Shown here piece after piece: positions 26,766 through 35,470 of a stretch of 64,000 nt of DNA. The DNA lies in NCBI GenBank assembly GCA_035448545.1, contig DAOTJE010000022.1:5413-69412 (forward strand), read 5' to 3'. The notes under the pieces are model-generated. The model was not told where the DNA came from, did no database searches, and worked only from the letters and a program-made list of their open reading frames with translations. How positions within the stretch are numbered: the stretch's first letter is position 1; the number at the start of each line of letters is the position of its first letter. The translations under genes and the position numbers were made by a program. Origin of the DNA: Anaerobaca sp035448545 (GTDB lineage Bacteria > Planctomycetota > Phycisphaerae > Sedimentisphaerales > Anaerobacaceae).

Positions 26766-27647
26766 ATGACGTCAGCGGCAAAGACCTCCGCTTCAAGGTC
26801 GGTGGGGCTGTCCTTCGTGTCGGCCCTGCTGAGTCTGTATCTCGCCGCGGCGACGGCGCCTGGAGCGTCGGAGCCGGCTGCTGCCAAAGCCTTTCACTGG
26901 CCCGCCGGACAGCGCGGGGCCGTGACGCTCTCCTACGACGACGCCATCGTCGCGCATTTCGAGTCCGTTGCCCCGCAACTCGAAAAGGCGGGTCTGCGAG
27001 CGACCTTCTACATCCAGATCGACAGCCCCGGATTCCGGCTGCACACCGACGCATGGCGCAAGGTTGCCCGCGCCGGGCACGAACTGGGCAACCACTCGCT
27101 GTTCCACCCCTGCCGCAAGGACCGGCCGGGCGAGCATGCGTGGCTTTCGGACGACTATAACCTGTCGAACTACACGCCCGACCGCTGGCTCGGCGAGATG
27201 CGGATCGCCAACCTCGTGCTCCAGCTCATCGACGGCAAGACCGAACGCACATTCGGAAACACCTGCTGCAACAACAGCGTCGGGCCGTTGGATAACCGAA
27301 CCAGTCTCGAAGAGCTGGTCCCCAAGCTGTTCGTCGGCGCCCGGGGCGAATATATCAGTCAGCCGATCGATCCGATGAAGGCAAACTTCGCGGCCCTGGG
27401 CCACTACAGCGGGGATGGCAAGTCGTTCGAGCAGCTTCGCGACGAGATCGAGTCGGCCGTGCGCGAAGGCCAGTGGGTCTTCTACATGTTCCACGGCGTC
27501 GGTGAGGGCACGCACAGTCTTTACATCGACGCCGATGAGCACTGCAAGCTCGTCGAATATCTCTGGGCCAACAAGGACCGCATCTGGACCGCCCCGGCCG
27601 TCGACGTCCTCCGTCACCTCAAGGCCACCGCTGAGCGATCTCCGTAG
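26766..27647 (+). CDS. Secreted polysaccharide deacetylase (NodB fold, CE4)
   Basis: This 293-aa protein starts at an ATG with AGGAGAAGG upstream and has a signal peptide (GLSFVSALLSLYLAAATAPG). The NodB domain follows: GAVTLSYDDA at residues 51-60 gives the motif-1 Asp pair D58-D59 (Tyr replaces the usual Phe), and GHELGNHSLFHP gives the metal-binding His pair. The FYMFHGV strand near the C-terminus holds the late His. CE4 enzymes remove acetyl groups from chitin, peptidoglycan or xylan-type sugars; the substrate here is open. The 104 bp between the MITE end and this start leave room for a promoter, though I see only a weak -10 (TAGAAT). Confidence 0.85.
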   Translation: MTSAAKTSASRSVGLSFVSALLSLYLAAATAPGASEPAAAKAFHWPAGQRGAVTLSYDDAIVAHFESVAPQLEKAGLRATFYIQIDSPGFRLHTDAWRKVARAGHELGNHSLFHPCRKDRPGEHAWLSDDYNLSNYTPDRWLGEMRIANLVLQLIDGKTERTFGNTCCNNSVGPLDNRTSLEELVPKLFVGARGEYISQPIDPMKANFAALGHYSGDGKSFEQLRDEIESAVREGQWVFYMFHGVGEGTHSLYIDADEHCKLVEYLWANKDRIWTAPAVDVLRHLKATAERSP

Positions 27648-27757
27648 AGATCGCGGTTTATCGCCCGCTGCCCAAACGTGGAATTGAACGGAGGCGAAGT
27701 AGTCCTCAGCCTCAAGACTCAACAGGAATCAATGGCTGGACCAAAGGAGTGGGTACG

Positions 27758-29191
27758 ATGGACAGAGACTCGTCACAACTGCCCTGGGACGCGCTGCGAC
27801 ACAAGGATGGCGATATTCCCTGGGATGCCTTGCGGACCTTCGCCGAGACGCTGGTGCACGACCCCAACGTTGTCGGTGGATTGTTTGATCTCTATGCAGA
27901 GGCTCACGAGACAGCGTGGAAGGACGTTTCGTACGGCGACCTCTATGTGCCGGCCATCTTCACCCTGGCCGCTCCCAATCTCGACGACGAACAACGCCGG
28001 CGGATCGGCATTTTCCTGATCGACAAGCTCGTGCTCGCCGGCCGGGAAGCGGATGAGTTTGCCTTGGAGGTCCTGACAGCGGCAGCCGGCGCCATGGGGC
28101 CGGCGATCCTGCCGGACGTGCTCGACGCCATCGAGCGGGAAGCCGATGCGGAAGGCGCCTGGCTGTTTCTCTGGAACCTGACGCTTCTGGCCGCCAAGAC
28201 GGAGGATGCCGATCTGCGCCGGCGTGTGGTTCAGGCCTGCGTCCAGTTGCTCGAACGCGTGGAGCGGGGTGAAGTCGAAGAGTGGGAAGGAATAAACGCC
28301 GCCTGGACACTGGCGAAACTCAAGTGCACCGAACAGACGAGGCTCCTGGAGCGCGTGGCGGAGAAGACCGCCGACTCCTTCGAAGGGGGTGATTACCGAG
28401 AAGCACTGCTTCTTCTACAGGAAGGTCGGGACTACACACCGGTGCAAGAACTCTGGGAGAAACCCGTCGAAGAGTGGCTGACTCTCCAACGGAATGACCT
28501 GTGCAATTGGTACATGCATCGTCACGAAGAGCCCGATGAGGATCTGGACCGCGAATTCCGTATCGAGGATCCGCTGGTCGAGCAGTTTCTGACCTCGCCT
28601 GTCGGCCGAAGTCTGCCGCCGGAGCTTCTGAACATTGCGCCTAGCATTATCGAGCAGGTGATCGATCTGTCCTTCAAGACTCTTGAAGTGGATCCGTTGG
28701 CTTGGGACGAGGGAACGCTGCGCGAGCTACTGCTCGATGTGCTTCCGCGAAGAGCCTTTGCGAATGAAATACACTTGGCCAAGATTGCCCCGATCCTGGA
28801 GGCGTTCATCCTCTGGCTGGGGTCCGAAGGCCTGTGCGACGATGCGCAGCATCTGGCGGCTGCCGTACACGGATGGAGCGACGCGATTGTCTGTGCCGGG
28901 ATGAATCCCGACAACTGGAGTCCCCACAAGGCGATGATCATGCAGGCCCTCAAAGACGGGCGAGACATCACCGACCCGGCATTCAAAGAGCATCTCGTCA
29001 AGGAGCAGATGCGGGCTTTCCTCGACGCCGCTGCGGCCGAACCGGAACCGGAGCCAATGCCCAACGAACCCAACGAACCGCCGATCCCGATTGTCTCGAC
29101 GAAACCCGGGGTCGGGCGCAATGATCCCTGCCCGTGCGGCAGCGGGCGCAAATACAAGAAGTGTTGCGGCAGCCCATCGAAGAAGACATGA
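27758..29191 (+). CDS. SEC-C zinc-motif protein with helical-repeat body
   Basis: This 477-aa protein starts at an ATG with AAAGGAGT nine bases upstream. The body is helical and looks like HEAT-type repeats (LTAAAGAMGPAILPDVLDAI, LWNLTLLAAKTEDADLRRRV). It ends after an acidic Pro/Glu/Asn linker in a classic SEC-C zinc motif, GRNDPCPCGSGRKYKKCCG, with four metal-ligand residues. SEC-C motifs occur at the SecA C-terminus, where they bind SecB and ribosomes, and in many stand-alone proteins whose roles are unclear. The sequence gives no catalytic site. It is monocistronic: a strong hairpin follows the stop. Confidence 0.8.
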   Translation: MDRDSSQLPWDALRHKDGDIPWDALRTFAETLVHDPNVVGGLFDLYAEAHETAWKDVSYGDLYVPAIFTLAAPNLDDEQRRRIGIFLIDKLVLAGREADEFALEVLTAAAGAMGPAILPDVLDAIEREADAEGAWLFLWNLTLLAAKTEDADLRRRVVQACVQLLERVERGEVEEWEGINAAWTLAKLKCTEQTRLLERVAEKTADSFEGGDYREALLLLQEGRDYTPVQELWEKPVEEWLTLQRNDLCNWYMHRHEEPDEDLDREFRIEDPLVEQFLTSPVGRSLPPELLNIAPSIIEQVIDLSFKTLEVDPLAWDEGTLRELLLDVLPRRAFANEIHLAKIAPILEAFILWLGSEGLCDDAQHLAAAVHGWSDAIVCAGMNPDNWSPHKAMIMQALKDGRDITDPAFKEHLVKEQMRAFLDAAAAEPEPEPMPNEPNEPPIPIVSTKPGVGRNDPCPCGSGRKYKKCCGSPSKKT

Positions 29192-29196
29192 ATGAA

Positions 29197-29235
29197 AGAG
29201 CCGAGTCCTCGCATCGACGGCGGATGCTCGGCTCT
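29197..29235. terminator. Hairpin between convergent SEC-C and ThuA genes
   Basis: A perfect 9-bp stem (AGAGCCGAG with CTCGGCTCT) with a 21-nt loop lies 6 bp after the SEC-C stop codon and 25 bp before the end of the convergent ThuA gene. It has little T-tract but its position suits a shared terminator. Confidence 0.5.
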
Positions 29236-29260
29236 GCTTGCCATTCGATAGATCGGCCCG

Positions 29261-30013
29261 CTATTGAACTTTGCCGGTAGCGGCCCATTCGACCCCGCGA
29301 CGGATGAGCTGCTGCATGCTCGGGTTGAGGATCGCCTTGAAGTCGTGGCCGAAGGCATTCTGGACACAGCGGCCCTTGCCGTACGGCGTGGTGAAGACCA
29401 GCGGCTCTTCCTGCTTGCTCCAGTCGGAATAGGCCGAGACCAGGACCTCGATCGGACCGTCGCCCTGTAGCTTCGAATACAGCTCGTCGAAGATCTGGAA
29501 ATCCTTCAACCCCTGCGTGATCGGATGGTCCTTCTTGACGACCTTTGCGTCGAAGACGCTCCGCGGGCCGTGGCCGCTGGTGCCCATCACCCACACGCGG
29601 CCGCACAGTCTGCGAAACTCCGCCCAATCGGGAAAGGAAGCACTGGCCAGATGCTGAACGTAGAAGCCCTTGCCCCCTTTGACGAAATTCAGAAGGTTCT
29701 CCTTGGCCTGATCGGTCATCTTGGGCGTTCCGCGATGGAACATCGTCAGGACGATCACGTCGTAGTTCGCCAGCGCCGCATCCGATTCGAGGATCAGCGG
29801 ATCTTCACAGACCTTGACGTCGAAGCGGTCCGTGCCGGCCAGCACCTCGCGCGTCTTCTCGGAGATCTCACGCCAGTCGTGGTACGGCGCCACATCGTCG
29901 CCGGCAATCAACAGAACCTTGATCTGTGCAGGCTTCTCGGCTGACACCGCTACCAGGGACACACTCAACGCTACCACACCAATCAGAAGCATACTCAGCC
30001 AGACTCGTCGCAT
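29261..30013 (-). CDS. Secreted ThuA-like (trehalose-utilisation fold) protein
   Basis: This 250-aa protein starts at an ATG with AAGGAGAG upstream and has a signal peptide (LSMLLIGVVALSVSLVAVSA). The ThuA/glutamine-amidotransferase-like fold follows: IKVLLIAGDDVAPYHDWREI at about residues 30-50, YDVIVLTMFHRGTPKMTD, NFVKGGKGFYVQHLASASFP, VVKKDHPITQGLKDFQIFDE and PLVFTTPYGKGRCVQNAFGH. ThuA-domain proteins are very common in planctomycetes next to Gfo/Idh oxidoreductases and sugar-isomerase-like proteins; a hydrolytic or sugar-binding role is assumed but not proven. The family's conserved His residues are kept. Its upstream neighbour on the same strand is a small membrane protein. Confidence 0.85.
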   Translation of the reverse strand: MRRVWLSMLLIGVVALSVSLVAVSAEKPAQIKVLLIAGDDVAPYHDWREISEKTREVLAGTDRFDVKVCEDPLILESDAALANYDVIVLTMFHRGTPKMTDQAKENLLNFVKGGKGFYVQHLASASFPDWAEFRRLCGRVWVMGTSGHGPRSVFDAKVVKKDHPITQGLKDFQIFDELYSKLQGDGPIEVLVSAYSDWSKQEEPLVFTTPYGKGRCVQNAFGHDFKAILNPSMQQLIRRGVEWAATGKVQ

Positions 30014-30256
30014 TCGATCTCTCCTTGCTGTTGAAACCATCAAGTTGCGTCCGCCATACAGCGTCCTGTGGCGGTCGGAGGCGATTCTAACGCAAGGGGC
30101 GTGCTGAGAAAATCGAAAACATCACACAAGAGGGACGATCTGGTGTGACGGCCGAAGTCACGCCGGGGCTGCGAGGAAGGGGCCAGGGAGGATGCGCCCC
30201 GGTCCGAAGATTCCGCCACCGCGCACTTGTCATCGCAATGGCGTGCACGTCGGCGA

Positions 30257-30430
30257 TCAGGCCTTGCGGGCCTCGGCGGTGGAGGCCACCAGCAGGGAGA
30301 GCATCGTCGCGCCGATCACCGCCGGGCCAATATCGTGGAGATCGAGGGCCCGGACCGTTGCCAGGGCAATAACCAGACAAGCAAAACCCATGCCCACATA
30401 TCTGAGCGTGGCTGCATTCCACTTCTTCAT
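30257..30430 (-). CDS. Small membrane protein, 57 aa
   Basis: A short frame starts at ATG 30430 behind AAGGAGGGG, one of the strongest ribosome sites here. The product opens MKKWNAATLRYVGMG, has a first hydrophobic helix (about residues 12-28), a short DLHD turn, and a second helix (about 34-51, with GPAVIGATMLSLLVAS), ending AEARKA. A two-helix hairpin membrane protein is the best reading. I know no family. It lies upstream of the ThuA gene on the same strand with a 240-bp gap. Confidence 0.6.
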   Translation of the reverse strand: MKKWNAATLRYVGMGFACLVIALATVRALDLHDIGPAVIGATMLSLLVASTAEARKA

Positions 30431-30629
30431 CGCAAAGCCCCTCCTTCCGGGTCAATTCTGCATCGGGGCGGCCTTGCGACGCAAGAAGCCGCCCTTTAAA
30501 GCATAGGCAACAGACCGGCACAGGCCAAAAACCTTCCTGCCCGCTCGCCACTGCCCACAAGAAGAATAGCCCGATGGCTGCGTGGCACACGATATCCCAT
30601 GTCTCAATGGTGAATCTCGAGGTTGATCC

Positions 30630-30658
30630 TTGATCGAGGATAGGATTTGGAGTACGAT
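30630..30658 (+). promoter_or_regulatory. Predicted dprA promoter
   Basis: TTGATC and TACGAT are spaced by 17 bp, 26 bp upstream of the dprA GTG start. Confidence 0.35.
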
Positions 30659-30683
30659 TGTAGGGATTATAGGAGGCAGCGAC

Positions 30684-31847
30684 GTGAGGGTGACGAAGGA
30701 GATTCCAGAGAATTCGCCGGACATTGACAGGTGGATCCGCTTGATCCGTGCCGATGGTGTTGGTCCGGTCTTGTTCGGCAAGTTGCTGAAGTTCTACGGC
30801 TCGGTCGATGCGATCTTGGGGGCCTCGGCAAGCGGACTGGCTCGCGTCGAAGGAATCGGCACGAAGACCGCCGAGCGAATCGTCTCAACCCGCGACAAAT
30901 TCGACACTTGCGCTGAATTGGAGCTCGCCGAGAAGCTCGGGGTCTGGCTCATCCACATGGAAGATCCGCGCTATCCGCCTCTGCTCAAACAGATCTACGA
31001 TCCACCTCCGGTTCTTTACATCAAGGGAACACTGGGCCGCCAGGACAACTTGAGCATCGCCATCGTGGGTTCGCGGCATTGCAGCATCTACGGAACCGAG
31101 CAGGCCTCGCGTCTGGCGCATCTTCTTGCTGCATCAGGCTTTACCATCGTATCCGGTCTGGCTCGAGGGATTGACACCGCCGCCCATCACGGCGCGCTGG
31201 CTGCAGAGGGCCGCTCCATCGCCGTACAGGGTTGTGGCCTGGCCAATGTCTTCCCCCCGGAAAACGCCCGGCTTTTCGAACTCATAACTCAAAACGGCGC
31301 ATGCATTTCCGAGCTTCCGCTCCAATATGAGCCTCTGAGCGAGAACTTCCCGCCGCGTAATCGAATCATTGCGGGACTGTCTATCGGAACCATCGTCGTC
31401 GAGGCAGGCCTGCGTAGCGGAGCCCTGATCACCGCCAAAACGGCTCTGGAGAGCAATCGCGAGGTCATGGCCGTACCGGGAAAGGTCGATTCGCCGCTCA
31501 GCAAAGGCCCCAACCAACTCATCAAGGAGGGCGCCAAGCTGATCGAGTCGGTCGAGGACGTGATGGAAGCCTTGGGCTACGTGGGCGAGCAGCTCAAGGA
31601 GCACACGGCCCAAGCAGCAGGCGCAGCAGCAGCCAAAGCCGAAACGCCGCTCTTCGAAACAGCGCGGTACAATCTCAAAGGTCACGAAAAGCAGGTCTAC
31701 GATTCACTTGGTTCCGAGCCCCTCCATACCGATCAGGTGATCGACCGAACCGACCTGTCTCCCGGAACAGTCAATGCGACCTTGATGTCGCTTCGCCTCA
31801 AAGGGCTCATCAGGCAGCTTCCCGGTAACCTCTTCAAGCGTCGATAG
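30684..31847 (+). CDS. dprA: DNA processing protein DprA (Smf)
   Basis: This 387-aa protein loads RecA onto incoming single-stranded DNA during natural transformation. I chose the GTG at 30684 because AGGAGG lies seven bases upstream; an in-frame TTG at 30630 has none. An N-terminal helix-hairpin-helix/SAM-like part (IRLIRADGVGPVLFGKLLKF, ARVEGIGTKTAERIV) precedes the Rossmann-like DprA core (LSIAIVGSRHCSIYGTEQAS, IVSGLARGIDTAAHHGAL, FPPRNRIIAGLSIGTIVVEA, SGALITAKTALESNREVMAV). A C-terminal winged-helix domain ends the protein. An Ala-rich linker (AQAAGAAAAKA) joins core and winged helix. All family motifs are present and the length is normal. Confidence 0.97.
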   Translation: MRVTKEIPENSPDIDRWIRLIRADGVGPVLFGKLLKFYGSVDAILGASASGLARVEGIGTKTAERIVSTRDKFDTCAELELAEKLGVWLIHMEDPRYPPLLKQIYDPPPVLYIKGTLGRQDNLSIAIVGSRHCSIYGTEQASRLAHLLAASGFTIVSGLARGIDTAAHHGALAAEGRSIAVQGCGLANVFPPENARLFELITQNGACISELPLQYEPLSENFPPRNRIIAGLSIGTIVVEAGLRSGALITAKTALESNREVMAVPGKVDSPLSKGPNQLIKEGAKLIESVEDVMEALGYVGEQLKEHTAQAAGAAAAKAETPLFETARYNLKGHEKQVYDSLGSEPLHTDQVIDRTDLSPGTVNATLMSLRLKGLIRQLPGNLFKRR

Positions 31848-32129
31848 GTTGTCCGTCCCCAAGGCCTCTTTTCATTTGGCTTTGAGGCGGCCATCCACTG
31901 CCGAGGTCCACAATCTGATTGAATGCGCCGAGGCGAGGGGGTAGAATCAGGGTGTCTCATGCGGCTGCCTTCGTGGAGACTTCCGGCGACCGCGTGCATC
32001 GCGATCGGTACGGTGGTGAAGGGCAATCTGGAATCGGAGGTTCTGTTGCAGCATCTGCCGCTGACCCCACAGACGCGTCGTGGCACGTCACCGAGGCAGG
32101 CATTCATTCCTTTCTGAAGGAGGACCACC

Positions 32130-35054
32130 ATGTCCAGGAATTTCGTCTTCGCGTTTGCGGCGCTGGCCATCGTGCTGGCGAACGTCTTGCAGGCGGCCGA
32201 TCCCAGTCTCATCGGCTGGTGGAAGCTCGACGAGGACTCGGGAGCAACGGCCTTCGACTCCTCGGGCAATGGAAACCACGGCGCTCTTCGGGGCAGCGCG
32301 ACGCTGGGCGTCGAAGGGATCCTGCGAGGCGCCGTGCTCATGGACGGTGACGGGGACTACATCGACTGCGGCAGCAGCGACGTCTTCAACATCCGCAACG
32401 CTTTGACGCTGGCCGCCTGGGTCTGGGCGGACCCTGACTTCGGTTACCCTGACTGGTCGGGCATCATCATGCGGGGCGGGCCTAACATCGACACGTTCGC
32501 CCTCTACTACAACGGGCCCAACAAGCAGCTCGGTTTCAAGACAACGGGCGCCCCGACGGAATGGACCGCCAGCGCCGCCAACGGCGCCGCCGCCCTCTTC
32601 GATCGAGAGTGGCACCACGTCGCGGCCACCTATGACGGCCAGACCAAAACCATCTACCTCGACACCGCCGTAGTGACCACCGCCAGCGCTTCGGGCCAGA
32701 TCGAGACCAGCAGCACCGGCCGGCTTCTCCTGGGCGCTGGACGCGATTTGGCCGTGCCGACCCACCTTCTGGTCGGCCGTCTTGATGATGCGCGGATCTA
32801 CAGCCGGGCGCTGTCTGTAGCGGAACTGGCCGCTGTGATGGAAGGCACCTACGAACCCATCGCTGAGAACCCCTCCCCCAAGGACGGGGCCACAGACATC
32901 GTCCGCGACACTCTGCTGAGCTGGACACCCGGTGAATTCGCCAGCACACACGATGTCTACCTCGGGACCGTATTCGACGACGTCAACGAGGCCAGCCGCG
33001 TTAATCCGATGGGCGTGCTCGTCAGCCAGGGCCAGGAACCGAACACCTACGACCCGCCTGGCCTTCTCGATATCGGCCGCACGTACTATTGGCGCGTTGA
33101 TGAGGTCAACAGCGCGCCCGACTTCGCCATCTACAAGGGCGACACCTGGACGTTCACAACCGAGCCTGTTGGCTACCCGATCCAGGGGGTCATCGCCACC
33201 AGCAATACCGCCTTCACCGAAGGCTCAGGGCCTGAGAACACCGTCAACGGCTCAGGCCTCGATGGAAACGATCGGCATTCCGTTTCCGCCGGCGACATGT
33301 GGCTCGCGACCCCCGCGCCGGGCGAAACCGTCTGGATCCAGTACGAATTCGATCGCGTCTACAAGCTCCACGAGCTGTGGGTGTGGAACTACAACATCCA
33401 GTTCGAGCCTGTGCTCGGATTCGGGTTCAAGCAGGTCGCCGTGGAGTACTCCACGGACGGGTCGGATTGGACCAGTTTCGGCGAGGTCGAGTTCGCCAGG
33501 GCCCCAGCTACCGCCGGCTACGCCCACAACACAACCGTGGACCTCGCAGGCGTAGCCGCCAGGTTCGTCAGGCTCACGCCCGTCAGCGGGTGGGGCATGA
33601 TGGGCCAGTACGGCCTCAGCGAGGTCCGGTTCCTCTACATTCCCGTCCAGGCACGGCAGCCACAGCCTGCCGACGGGGCAACGGAGGTGAATCCAAACGT
33701 CGTTCTCAGCTGGCGGCCCGGCCGTGAGGCAGCCTCACACGATCTGTACTTCAGCACCGACGAAGCGGGGGTGGCCGACGGGACGGCATTGATCGGCGCC
33801 GTCGGCCAGGCCACGTATGACCCCGGCGCCCTGAGCTTCGGGACCGCGTACTATTGGAGGGTCGATGAGGTCAACGAGGCAGCGACGCCGGCCGTCTGGG
33901 CCGGACCGCTGTGGAGCTTCTCCACGCAGGAATACCGCGTCATCGACGATTTCGAGAGCTACACCGACGACCTCGACGCCGGAGAGGGGATCTTCCAGAC
34001 CTGGATCGACGGATGGGAGAACGGCACCGGCTCGTTCGTGGGCCATTCCGATGCTCCCTTTGCCGAGAGGACGATTGTCCACGCAGGCAAACAGTCCATG
34101 CCTCTGGCCTACGATAACCAGGCCTCGCCGTGGTACTCCGAGACCAGCCGCACTTTCGAAAACACCCAGGACTGGACCACCAACGGGGCCGACACCCTCG
34201 TGCTGTACGTGCGAGGCAATGCGCCGTCCTTCGTGGAGACCGCCGGCGGGGGCATCCTCATGAGCGCCATCGGCACGGACATCTGGAACAATACAGACCA
34301 GTTCCGTTACGCCTACAAGAGCCTGGGCGGCAACGGCTCGATCACGGTCCGCGTCGACAGCCTGGTCCTCAGCAACGAGTGGGCCAAAGCCGGTGTGATG
34401 ATCCGCGAGACGCTGGAGCCGGGCTCGAAGCACGCGTTCGTGGCGTTGACGCCGACACCGTCGCATGGCCTCTCGTTCCAGCATCGTCCGGTGGCCGGAC
34501 AGGCCAGCGCCAATACGGACGTGGCCAATATCCCGCTTCCGCACTGGGTGCGTCTGACGCGGACGGGCAATATCTTCACCGCCCACCACTCGGCCGACGG
34601 CGTCACCTGGAGCGAGGTCGTGGTCAGCCCGGCGCTGGATATCCAGATGGCCAGCAACGTGTACATCGGCTTGGCGCTGTGCAGCCACGATGGGGCTATC
34701 TCGACCGTTGCACAGTTCTCGAACATCTCCACGACAGGCACCGTCTCCGGCCAATGGCAGATCGCAGGCATCGGGGCAACGCAGCCGGAGGGAAACACGC
34801 CTGAGCCGCTTTACGTGGCCGTCCAAGACGCCGCCGGGAAGATGGCGGTGGTGACCAGCCCGGATACGGCCGCAACCGCCCGGCCCGACTGGGAGCAATG
34901 GCGAATCCCCCTGAGTGCCTTCAGGGGGGTGAATCTGAGCAGGGTCGAGACCATGGCGATCGGCATTGGCGATCGTAACAACCCCGTGGCCGGCGGTACG
35001 GGCCTGATCTACATAGACGATATCCAGTACGGGCACCCCTTTGACGCTGAGTAG
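32130..35054 (+). CDS. Large secreted multidomain LamG/discoidin protein
   Basis: This 974-aa protein starts at an ATG with GAAGGAGG upstream and has a signal peptide (NFVFAFAALAIVLANVLQA). Domains in order are: LamG/concanavalin (about 25-230, LIGWWKLDEDSGATAFDSSG and REWHHVAATYDGQ); a fibronectin/Ig-like domain (about 245-345, YYWRVDEVN); a discoidin/F5-8C-type module (about 355-510, WIQYEFDRVYKLHELWVWNY); and a second copy of the Ig-like domain (about 512-600, again YYWRVDEVN). A C-terminal jelly-roll with a DUF1349-like module inserted (about 610-970; NEWAKAGVMIRETLEPGSKH) completes it. This architecture is typical of planctomycete surface proteins that bind glycans. No enzyme domain is seen. 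A terminator follows 60 bp after the stop. Confidence 0.85.
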   Translation: MSRNFVFAFAALAIVLANVLQAADPSLIGWWKLDEDSGATAFDSSGNGNHGALRGSATLGVEGILRGAVLMDGDGDYIDCGSSDVFNIRNALTLAAWVWADPDFGYPDWSGIIMRGGPNIDTFALYYNGPNKQLGFKTTGAPTEWTASAANGAAALFDREWHHVAATYDGQTKTIYLDTAVVTTASASGQIETSSTGRLLLGAGRDLAVPTHLLVGRLDDARIYSRALSVAELAAVMEGTYEPIAENPSPKDGATDIVRDTLLSWTPGEFASTHDVYLGTVFDDVNEASRVNPMGVLVSQGQEPNTYDPPGLLDIGRTYYWRVDEVNSAPDFAIYKGDTWTFTTEPVGYPIQGVIATSNTAFTEGSGPENTVNGSGLDGNDRHSVSAGDMWLATPAPGETVWIQYEFDRVYKLHELWVWNYNIQFEPVLGFGFKQVAVEYSTDGSDWTSFGEVEFARAPATAGYAHNTTVDLAGVAARFVRLTPVSGWGMMGQYGLSEVRFLYIPVQARQPQPADGATEVNPNVVLSWRPGREAASHDLYFSTDEAGVADGTALIGAVGQATYDPGALSFGTAYYWRVDEVNEAATPAVWAGPLWSFSTQEYRVIDDFESYTDDLDAGEGIFQTWIDGWENGTGSFVGHSDAPFAERTIVHAGKQSMPLAYDNQASPWYSETSRTFENTQDWTTNGADTLVLYVRGNAPSFVETAGGGILMSAIGTDIWNNTDQFRYAYKSLGGNGSITVRVDSLVLSNEWAKAGVMIRETLEPGSKHAFVALTPTPSHGLSFQHRPVAGQASANTDVANIPLPHWVRLTRTGNIFTAHHSADGVTWSEVVVSPALDIQMASNVYIGLALCSHDGAISTVAQFSNISTTGTVSGQWQIAGIGATQPEGNTPEPLYVAVQDAAGKMAVVTSPDTAATARPDWEQWRIPLSAFRGVNLSRVETMAIGIGDRNNPVAGGTGLIYIDDIQYGHPFDAE

Positions 35055-35470
35055 TGCCGCTCGAAGAGGGTACGCACTCCCGTCGGGCGTCTTTGTGCCG
35101 GTATGGCATCTCCAGGGCCTGAATCGAACCGATCCAGGCCCTTTTTTCGTCCTCAGCTCAGCCCCCGCGGATTGCGCGGCGCGCGACGCAACCCGATCCG
35201 CCGGCATCAGGATCGGTCTTTAAGGTCGTTCCAAAAAGCCACGAAAGAGACACCGTCCGGCACAATCATAAGCGAAGCACTTGCACACAAGTAGTCTTGC
35301 TTATGACCCATAATTCCAGGCAGGACCAAGCATGCGAGCCGATATTTCCTTAAACTGTATTTTTGTAAGCATTTATAAACAGACTCACCATGCTTTCCAG
35401 TGTGAATTCGGTGTTCAATCGCCCCATAATGGTTGACTGCGGCATGGCAATTTGCTACCATCACGCGTCC
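35055..35470. other. Gene-free, AT-rich spacer before folC
   Basis: After the terminator at 35115-35148, the stretch from about 35220 to 35470 is clearly more AT-rich than the rest. It holds a stem-loop with arms CATAAGCGAAG (35267-35277) and CTTGCTTATG (35296-35305). Promoter-like words occur but no pair with a good spacing. Confidence 0.4.
35115..35148 (+). terminator. Rho-independent terminator
   Basis: A perfect 7-bp stem (GGGCCTG with CAGGCCC) is followed at once by six T. It lies 60 bp after the LamG/discoidin gene. Confidence 0.8.

Noticed and set aside
26227..27054. 275-codon minus-strand frame running through MITE copy 1
   Set aside because: Its middle is translated MITE sequence that reappears in the other copy; it has no ribosome site and overlaps the deacetylase start.
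35111..35145. tRNA T-arm-like GGTTCGATTC on the minus strand
   Set aside because: It is the loop of a terminator hairpin and no other tRNA arms surround it.
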